DNA from: Adiantum capillus-veneris
Taxonomy: Eukaryota > Streptophyta > Polypodiopsida > Polypodiales > Pteridaceae
DNA: 64,000 nucleotides
Assembly: GCA_014529385.2 (NCBI GenBank)
Contig: CM043953.1
Location: 93,067,342-93,131,341 of the forward strand
Reading direction: 5' to 3'
Shown: positions 56,601-64,000 of the stretch, in pieces
Numbering within the stretch: position 1 is the first letter of the stretch
Layout: each line of letters begins with the position of its first letter
Program-made: the position numbers and the translations under genes
Notes under the pieces: model-generated
The model's input: the letters and a program-made list of their open reading frames with translations, nothing else
Databases searched by the model: none
What the model was told of the DNA's origin: nothing

Positions 56601-59411
56601 GTCCGGGAGGACTCAGACTAGGAGGGGGGGAGGTATACAGGAGCTACAAAGCAGCTACAAGCGGAAAAAACAAAGAAAAACAAAAATTATATTACAAGGG
56701 CAGTGTCTTACATGATTTTGCAATTTTTTATGTTTGATTGCGGATATTGATAATATTTATGCCCTTATATACTTTGTTTTGCAACAAGAAGAGATCAAAT
56801 GATGAATTTGGGTCTCTAGATGTGTAAATATCACTAAATAAGAGTGTTTTTGGAGCTAAAAAGTGGAAAAAAGTGGTAATCCAAGTCCAAAAATCACAAA
56901 GAAGTGTATATTCATATACACAGGGTTACCAGCTATTTATCGTGTATGTTTGTAATTTTTTGGCTTCAATTTGCTATTTTCCTTTATTTTTATGATTTTC
57001 TTAATAAAAATAAAAGAAAAATAAAAAAGCAGGTGAAATGAGATCGGAAAAAAGAAAAGAATAGATGGTGATGGTCCTAATGACAAGGGCAACTCATGGT
57101 AAAAATGGGGTACAATTCTGAAAAAGTTGCGGAAAGCCCGAAATGACAGAATTTTGGCAAAGTGGACAGATTTCTCAGAAACAGGTCAAACGGAGTCCAA
57201 ATTGAGAAATTTCAAATCCTAAAGTGCATTTCACGACGAGATAGGAGCACATGTCAAATTTGGTAACAAGTGATCCGGGAAGCCCGAAGTTAAGTATTTT
57301 TCACTTCACTATCAAGCTCATTTCCACTATTACCTTCTTGGAGAGAGCAAAGAGCACACAGGAGCATCCGACCTTCTACCACCTTCTACGACTGCTACGA
57401 GAGCTCAGAGGACACCAGACATGAGAGGTAGACTCGTTGCCATAAGCTTTTGATGCTTATCGTTAACTTTTGTCGCGAAAACTCACCAAAACCAAGAAAC
57501 AAGAGCAGACGGGGAATGGGGAAGAACGCTAGGTAGGGGCACAACCGCCTAACCAAACCTTGCAAGAACTTAGAGGTGGGTTACCCTAACATAGAATATG
57601 AGTTTCTAGCACTCAAAGCTCGAGAAAGAACGACTGGAAAAACCCTAGGTCAACAGAGCCTGCAAGAGGCAAACAGAAAAAAGTTGTCGGAACGACACAA
57701 AACTTCTCAGGAAGCTTAACAACATCGAGGGCAATGCAACCATGGAGTATCTCCGGGTTTGGATCACCAAAAGTAGGTCGGAACAACCGATTCGGCTGCG
57801 GACACACAAAGCGTCATTTTGGCATAACGGCTAAAATTGACGACCAAATGACATGAAACTTCACGAGCAGTTTCAACTATACATGGATGACTTATGTTTG
57901 CAAGCAAAACCCAAAAGAAAGCTGATTCACTTACCGATGGTGAAAAAGACGCTTTCGGGCAACCAAATGGATAAAGATGGAGAACGGGGAGCCAAAGTCA
58001 AGTCCAACCAAATAGGTGGCTTCACAACATATCCAATGAGCTGGAAATGCAACTCTCAAGAAGAAAAGTTGAAGAAATTCAACTCCAAGGCAAAAAGACG
58101 ACTTCGGAGACTGAAATGCCTATAAGGGGGCTTTTTAGCTAAACTGATGACTTTTTAAGTTGAAAACTAGTTAGCAGGGCTTAGGGCACTAGCACAAAGC
58201 ATTCTTTGCACAAAAAGACCAACATTTCAAGAAAAGACATCATACGCGTATGATGTCTCACAGCATGAATTTCACATCCATTTCAACATTTGAGTGCATA
58301 GCCTCATTCCACATGTTAATCACATCCTATGAACCAAGTATCATGAGAAGTGGAGTTAGAAAACCCAAGGAAAACCATAAAGACGCAAAGTAGGCCATAA
58401 AATTGATTTTTGGTCCTAATTTTGTCAAAATAACTCCAAACTCATTGAAACTTTGTAGGATTGTTGATAAACACATCTACAAGCTATCTGGAACCAAAAA
58501 GCACCATTTTGACACAAAAGACATCATACGCGTATGATGTCTATTTGCACTTACATAGCCAAAAATGCTCATTTGTCATCATACATCCATTATATATATC
58601 TAATACATGCTACATATGAAGTTTGGAACCATTTGGTCAAGTGGATCACCCCATTAGCCCAATTAAGAGAAAATCCTTCACCTAAAGCTTATTTTTGGCC
58701 CAAATCCAACATACTCAAGTCCAAACCAAGATTTGAGTAGATATAGTCCTTCACTAGTACATGGGGAGTCCACAGAACCAATCCCATGCAAAATTGATGA
58801 AAAAGACATCATACGCGTATGATGTCTCCAAAGCCATTTTTAGCCCAAAATCTATCCAAACTTCATAAATCCACTGAATAAGCCTATCTAAAGCCAAATC
58901 CAAGCTTATAGAGAAAATTGGTCCAAAAATGCACTAAAAGACATCATACGCGTATGATGTCTCACTATGTGATTTTGGCACCTCAGGGCTTCACCCACCA
59001 AACAGAAGTGTTCTACATGCCATTTGAAAGTAATCCACCATGTTTTACCCAATTTGGATCATAAAATCCATTTCCCTTTCAAAATTTTGCCAAGAGCCTG
59101 AACTGGACTAAACTGGCCAAAACTTGACCAAATGGAATCCAAACTCAAATCCAAGCATATGATACTCCTGTATACACTATCAGCTACAAGCACAACCAAT
59201 ATGAAGCCATTCTGACACAAAAGACATCATACGCGTATGATGTCTCAAGCATGTTTTTGAGCCCAGTTTGCATATTTTTTCACCTACATTGCATCCTTAG
59301 GCCCTGAATAGCTCATGTTTCAATTTTCAAGTCATTTGAATAGTTAAAAGCTTCATTTCGGCTTTCAGTACTAAAAAGACGCTAACTTCTGAAATTGGAG
59401 TTACAGGATCC
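56601..59411 (+). other. F spacer between pol and ORF3
   Basis: 2.8 kb with no supported gene. Features seen are AT-rich sequence at 56700-57050, a 20-nt exact match to the RT catalytic box at 57878-57897, and five palindrome copies from 58235 on. It could hold a promoter for ORF3, but no clear TATA box was found near 59412. Confidence 0.7.
58235..59245. repeat. Palindrome array, downstream block (5 copies)
   Basis: Five exact copies of the 24-bp palindrome with half-site AGACATCATACG, at 58235-58258, 58519-58542, 58804-58827, 58939-58962 and 59222-59245. Start-to-start distances are 284, 285, 135 and 283. Flanks are diverged, with only loose word matches such as GACACAAA immediately left of two copies. 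The centre is ACGCGT. Confidence 0.96.
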
Positions 59412-62400
59412 ATGGATTCCGCTAAGTCATCGGCAACTAAGAGAAAAAGACCAACCATCAAGGATGCTCTTGCAGAGGCAGAACCTTTTGATATTCCAAC
59501 GGAAACCCTCAAGCCAACCAAGACTTGGGTGGAGGAAGCAGTACTAGAAAAAGAGGGAATAAAGATCTACCAGGGGACTTTCAGAGATCCTCAAGGGCAA
59601 TCGGTCGATGTACCTATGATCCCACGAGAATTAGTGGATTATAGCAGATCAGAGAACATAAGCAGATACCTGGAAAAGGCTGACTTACACAGGTTCTTCA
59701 CCTCGAGACCATCAGGTGTAGACACAAGAAGAGTGTATGAGTTGGCAACATCCATTCAGAAGGATGGGAAAGCCACGTTGACAGCCATGGATGGAGAAAC
59801 AGTTGAAGTACAGATCACTCCACAGCTCATTGCAGATGCACTGAAGCTGCACAACAAAGGGAGTTCTGTCAGAGAAAGAAGGGAGGCCATAGAGGTCTAT
59901 GGATCAAAGAAACAAAATACAACCTACGGAGATATGGCAGATCAACGAGCGGCAACCCTTTGCCGGCTATACAACCAGTTTTTCCATGTGTGCAGTAAAA
60001 GACCGCAGAAGTATACTACACCACCCCATGCCATTGCGACAACCATCACATGGGCACTGAAGAGCAACATGCCAAAAGAGGTGAACTATGCTCAATACAT
60101 CCACGAGCAAGTAATCGCCATGCACAACCAGAAGACAAAGTACATAGGAGGAGGAGAAATCCTAACAAGAATAGCTTATGAAGCTATTGGAGCTAGGGAT
60201 CAAGGGCCACAGATTCCCTCCCAGAATGAGTGGCTTAGAGAAGCCAATGAGGAGGAAGAACAGCAAGAAGTATCCAAGAGGGCGTCCACAAGAGCACGCC
60301 GAAAACTAGAAATAGTTTCAGAACCTGAGGAGGCCGTGGACGAGCCGCTCAAGAAGAAAGTGAAGAAGAAGGCCGATCCCAAGCAAACCAAAAGTCAAAA
60401 AGCCGCAAGAATGGAAAGGCTGGTGGAGCAGTTTAGAGCGGAAAGAGCTCTAAAGGGGGACTTTGAAGAAATGTGGGTGCCGGACCCTAGTAAAGTCGGA
60501 ACCAGCTCAGCCAGGCCACATGTTGATCAATATGATCAATATATTAGAGCTTATGAGGAGTCGGAGGCCATACTGGAGCAGCAACCTGTCGAGCCTTATA
60601 CTGAAGAGGAAGTACAGCTTTTAAAAGCTGAGCTGCAAAAGGACGACAAGGGGAAGAAGAAAGTAGATGAGTCTACTGAACCTCAAGAGAAAGACGGGCA
60701 AGCAAACAAAGGGAAAGCCAAGATGACTGAGGACAATCAGCCCTCTTTTACTGTTGTACCAAGCCCGAAGAAGATGGAAATTATTGTGGAGGAAACCACA
60801 ATAGAAATGGAAACAGAAATTATGGAAAAACCGGAGGCCGGGACCAAGGAAAAGGAGATAGATCCAGTTCAGCAAAAGAAAGATGATTATGAGGATCTGG
60901 TAGCGATCGGATACAGTGAAGAAGAGGCCCTGGAGGCAGTTTATGGGATATCCCTACGGAAACAAGATGATCGGAAAGGGACGAAGGAAAAGACAAAGGG
61001 TACAATGGAGAGTGAAGGGAAAATGGACGGGCCGAAGCCATTGGAGGTGGTGGCAGAAAGAGCTGTCAAGCTGACAGATGAAGATGAAAAAGACATGCAC
61101 ATGGTGCATGAACTGCTCAGCAAGATTAAAGAAAGATCCAGAGCAAAGGAAGTAGCACTTGAGACAGCAAAACAAAAGGAAGCAGAGTTGCAGAAGAAGT
61201 TAGAGAATGCTATGACTGAATCTGAAAGTCATAAAGCATCACTCTACGACGCAGAAAACGAGAGGGACGGCTTGATACTCCAACTAGCCGAAGCTTCAAG
61301 AGAGGTAACAAGTTCACAGGAAGCAAAGGAGCGAATAGAAGATGAGCTGGAGGCAGCCAAGGATGAGCTCATTGAGCTAAGGGAAAGAGTCGAACTTCAA
61401 GAAAGGACAATCATGAGACTCAGGACCACCCCTAGAGCTAGCAGAGCAGGAACAGAACAAGAGGGAGCCCTCGTACCAGCTCTGGAAGAGCAGGTCAGAA
61501 GTTTGCAAAGAGAGCTGAGGTTAGAGCAAGTGCAAAGATTGCACATGGCGGAGGGATCATTGGCTGCAGAGGAGAGGCTCACATCAGAAAACCAAACACT
61601 AAGGGCAGAAAATGAGGCCCTCCGCAAACAGCTCCAAGACCTCCAAGAGCAACAAAGAAGAGAAACAGAGACACCACAAGAAGAAGCAGGGGGAGCAGCC
61701 ATAGAGCTACCAGAAACTGGAGAGGCAACCACAATCGAAGATCCAGCCCCAGTTCAAGAAGTGGCCTCGACTTCAAGAATCTCTGAAGGAGAAGAACAAA
61801 GGCTCCAGGACCAAATAGAAAAGTCAACAGAGGAAAGTGCCAAGGCAGAAATGGAATGGGAAAGGAGACTCCTCATCTCCATTAGACTTCAAGGTTTAGA
61901 CACAAAAGTGCTCCACGAAGAGTGGATGCAACCCAGCCTGCCTTTCCCTCTGATGAAATTTGAAGTGATAAAGACGAAAAAGAGAATAGAGGAGGAGTAG
62001 TATGTCGCTCTTTATGAAGGCGACATCACAAAGGATGAACAATCAAAGAAGATTGTAGACTCCCAACCTAGATGGAGGAAAGGTTGGCTGAACAAATACC
62101 CAGCCTACCTCATCTACTTGGTAGAGGCTCCAAAGGAGATTCGGGAGGATGCAACCTTCTGCCCGGTGCCAAGAGTCAGAAACTGGAAAGAGCATGGCAG
62201 GATTGCAGAAAAGAAGCCAAATTGGCTTAATTATCCCAGGATGCCAGGACCAAAGGAAGGAGAGAGAATAGGTAAAGCCTACATGGTGAAAACCCTAATG
62301 GGCACCATCAAACTCTTTACTGGCTCTCCTGACCTTTCGTGTCAGATGCTAAAGAAAATCTGCAGGACTCTCTTAGCATGCATTGAAGTGTTCGCGCCAG

Positions 62401-62723
62401 ATAAAGCCACGACCTCGAGTCTACTATCGACGGCCGACACAGTGACGGATATGATGTATGATCTTTCATTGCAGCCATCACCAAAGGTGTTACATCTCTT
62501 ATACCAAAGAATTATGTTTTTGCCTGGCTTCCACATGCAAACATTCGAAGAAGCTTTCTACACCGGCTTTTTCACTCACGAAAGCAAAATATTCGGCCCA
62601 ACCTTGACCATCGGCAACTTACGCTACGAATCACATTTGCAGATGCTCAAGACGACAGGACTCTATGATCAAGCCTCAAAGTCATGTCAGGGACGACATG
62701 AACGCGGAGGGGGGGAGTGTTGA
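59412..62723 (+). CDS. F ORF3: large coiled-coil accessory protein (one stop)
   Basis: From ATG 59412 (MDSAKSSATKRKRP) one frame runs to TGA 62721-62723, about 1,100 codons, broken only by a TAG at 61998-62000. Residues ~1-285 look ordered (YLEKADLHRFFTSRPSGVDTRRVYELATSI, then ITPQLIADALKLHNKG). They resemble the N-terminal domain of proteins often annotated as putative plant transposon proteins; this is from memory and not certain. Then come a basic cluster (KKKVKKK, possible nuclear signal), an acidic Lys/Glu-rich stretch, a short UBA-like motif near residue 492 (VAIGYSEEEALEAVYG), and a long coiled coil at ~560-750. The part after the TAG (~240 codons) is globular-looking (RWRKGWLNKYPAYLIYLVEA, FLPGFHMQTFEEAFYTGFF). 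The end reads through the polypurine tract into the 3' LTR. Function unknown. Confidence 0.78.
62704..62717 (+). other. F polypurine tract
   Basis: GCGGAGGGGGGGAG immediately before the 3' LTR. It also forms the last codons of ORF3. Confidence 0.92.
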
Positions 62724-63651
62724 GCCAGCAGAGGATCACAACCACATTTGTGCTCACACCCATCATTTTGTAACCATTGATTGTAATAAATGTCTTTCCG
62801 ACATTAATTTTGATTTGAGCCATTCATTAAGTAACGGGACTCAATTGAGTTTCCAGCCTGTAATCCCGACGTAATTTCACCTGCTGATGTAAATAATTAG
62901 AGATTTTCTCACCTCCAAGGCTGAGGTATATAAGCCAAAGTTTTGTAACCTAAAGAGGATTCAATTTTTAATCAAAGTGAGTTTTTTGAGCGCCGTGACT
63001 GTGTCTGAGAGAGAGAGAGAGAGAGTCTTATCTCCTTGCTACGAGAGCTACGGGGCCGCCATTGGAGAAGTGACACCGCCATTGTGTTAGCAACGGTGAG
63101 AGCTACGCACAGATACCAAGAGTGCGCGCTATCGGCTTCTACGTGTGGTAAGTCCCTACGAGCTTCGGTGTGAGTTTTCTTCCAACTCGTGTGTCGGAAT
63201 AGAGCGTGCAGCATATCTATAGAACCACAACGAGTAGAGCTACACATTAGTACCATCGGGGTCAAGTTTTGGTCACCTGTATTTTTCGGCCTGTCTTCAT
63301 ATGCGTTTACCGTACGGAGTGGTTATAGGTTGATTTTGCAGTTCGAGTCTTTAGGGTGTTGTTCTTACCTAGTGTATAGACTTCCCCTTGAGTTCGAGAT
63401 CGATTCGATGATTTTAGATCTTGTTTCGTATAGCATTCGTTCGTAGTACGGATTTCAGTCACTTGCGTATTTTAGAACTTAGATTTGATTTCCTTAGTAG
63501 TGATTGTCATTAGAAGGTCGAGTAGGTGATTTGACACCCACCTAGTTGTTTCCATGCGCCTGCGAGTCAAGCTCCGTCCTCGTCTGACAAATTCTGTTAT
63601 TGGTTGAGTTCTCGCTATTTAGCTTCCGCTAGCGGCGTAACCGCCTTAACA
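62718..63651 (+). repeat. F 3' LTR
   Basis: 934-bp repeat matching 44644-45575, with TATATAAG at 62927-62934. Its first bases supply the ORF3 stop codon. Right flank is ATCCT. Confidence 0.93.
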
Positions 63652-64000
63652 ATCCTCCATCTAGGATTGAGGTGATAGGGGTGTCCTTTGAGCTAAATAC
63701 AATGTTGCTTTCTAGGGGTTGGCCCTTAGCAGTTGCTAAGTCAGGAGCACTCAATTGCTCTCCTAGCAAGGATATTGACATGGGGGCTTTCACTTTTAAC
63801 TCTCTTCATTGTTCCGCCTTGCGTAAGCTCTCGATTTTCTTTTCCCTAGCCGCAATGATATATCGCTCAACCTCTTGCACTTCGGCAAAGCTTCTACCAT
63901 CGCGTAATATGACCTCGGAGGGGAATAGCTGTGAAGAGTCAGGGGGTGCAGTGAAGGAAGTATACACGTGCACACTCTCTAGGGACATAGGGTCTACATT
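63652..64000 (-). pseudogene. A-outer Gag extension, upstream fragment
   Basis: Minus-strand coding remnant entering from the right edge: HVYTSFTAPPDSSQLFPSEV, then EVERYIIAAREKKIESLRKAEQ, a TGA, then APMSISLLGEQLSAPDLATAK and TPITSILDGG up to the F insertion site. It aligns loosely with A-inner (VDILPTSYQEG, SKTTGSNIASTSQETVNTST). The frame continues at 44643 once F and one ATCCT are removed. The 5' LTR of A-outer should lie to the right of the window. Confidence 0.7.

Larger units (their letters stand above)
44644..63651 (+). mobile_element. F: 19-kb Ty3/gypsy-type element with two proteases and ORF3
   Basis: Complete plus-strand element of 19,008 bp in the Gag extension of A-outer, with 5-bp duplications ATCCT (44639-44643 and 63652-63656). 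LTRs of 932 and 934 bp start TGTTGAGC and end CTTAACA, differing by about six substitutions and a 2-bp GA length change. Order is primer-binding site, leader with palindromes, gag, protease 1, RT, RNase H, two zinc-binding regions, integrase, protease 2, W-x-x-K tail, 2.8-kb spacer with palindromes, ORF3 and polypurine tract. No archaeal RNase H was seen, so it is not a typical Tat element. Several stops and shifts make this copy non-coding for a full polyprotein despite its youth. Confidence 0.92.

Noticed and set aside
57853-58125. A truncated reverse transcriptase in the F spacer
   Set aside because: Only 20 nt match the RT box. The rest of the frame is unrelated and lysine-rich.
46117-59245. 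CRISPR-like array from the repeated 24-bp palindrome
   Set aside because: Spacings of 125-290 bp, plant retroelement context, diverged related spacers and no cas genes.
59412-62000. ORF3 of F as a host coiled-coil gene
   Set aside because: It lies between LTRs with a clean target duplication, and its frame runs through the polypurine tract into the LTR. It belongs to the element.

Overview
The window is plant nuclear DNA made almost entirely of nested LTR retrotransposons of the Ty3/gypsy type. No host gene, rRNA, tRNA or CRISPR array could be supported. A plant source is indicated by a pol with a second, archaeal-type RNase H (a mark of the plant Tat lineage), by LTRs of 0.4-2.75 kb, and by gags with plant-style CCHC knuckles. 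The species cannot be named from the sequence; a vascular plant with a large, repeat-rich genome is the natural reading.

Layout, outermost to innermost. The window lies inside one minus-strand element, A-outer, whose own LTRs are beyond both edges. Its pieces are 1-4478, 13334-14199, 44290-44643 and 63652-64000. Three elements interrupt it: A-inner (4479-13333, minus, same family, TSD CCGAC), C (14200-44289, minus, Tat-type, 4-bp TSD) and F (44644-63651, plus, 19 kb, TSD ATCCT). C is itself interrupted by B (17236-24987, plus, 4-bp TSD CCAT), E (27914-36351, plus, TSD GGTTG) and a solo LTR (36733-39486, minus, 4-bp TSD CCAT). Most joints were checked in two ways: a matching target duplication, and homology or reading frame of the interrupted protein resuming on the other side.

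How the elements relate. There appear to be two pairs of a pol-bearing element and a pol-less relative. C has gag, protease, RT, two RNases H and integrase. B and the solo LTR share C's LTR termini and 4-bp TSD, but B codes only for a divergent Gag and an unrecognised second segment (ORF2). F has gag, protease, RT, RNase H, a doubled integrase zinc-binding region, integrase, a second retropepsin, a tail of W-x-x-K repeats and a ~1,100-residue coiled-coil ORF3. Family A has an F-like gag and protease joined directly to the W-x-P-K tail, with no pol. E is a decayed element with its own post-integrase coiled-coil ORF.

The most unusual signal is in F. A 24-bp palindrome (AGACATCATACG plus its reverse complement) occurs nine times, four times in the leader before gag and five times in the spacer before ORF3. 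Seven copies are exact and two differ by one base. Spacings fall near one or two steps of about 140 bp, while the sequence between copies has diverged. Other points of interest are B ORF2, F's second protease and doubled zinc-binding region, and two coding breaks shared by both family A copies.
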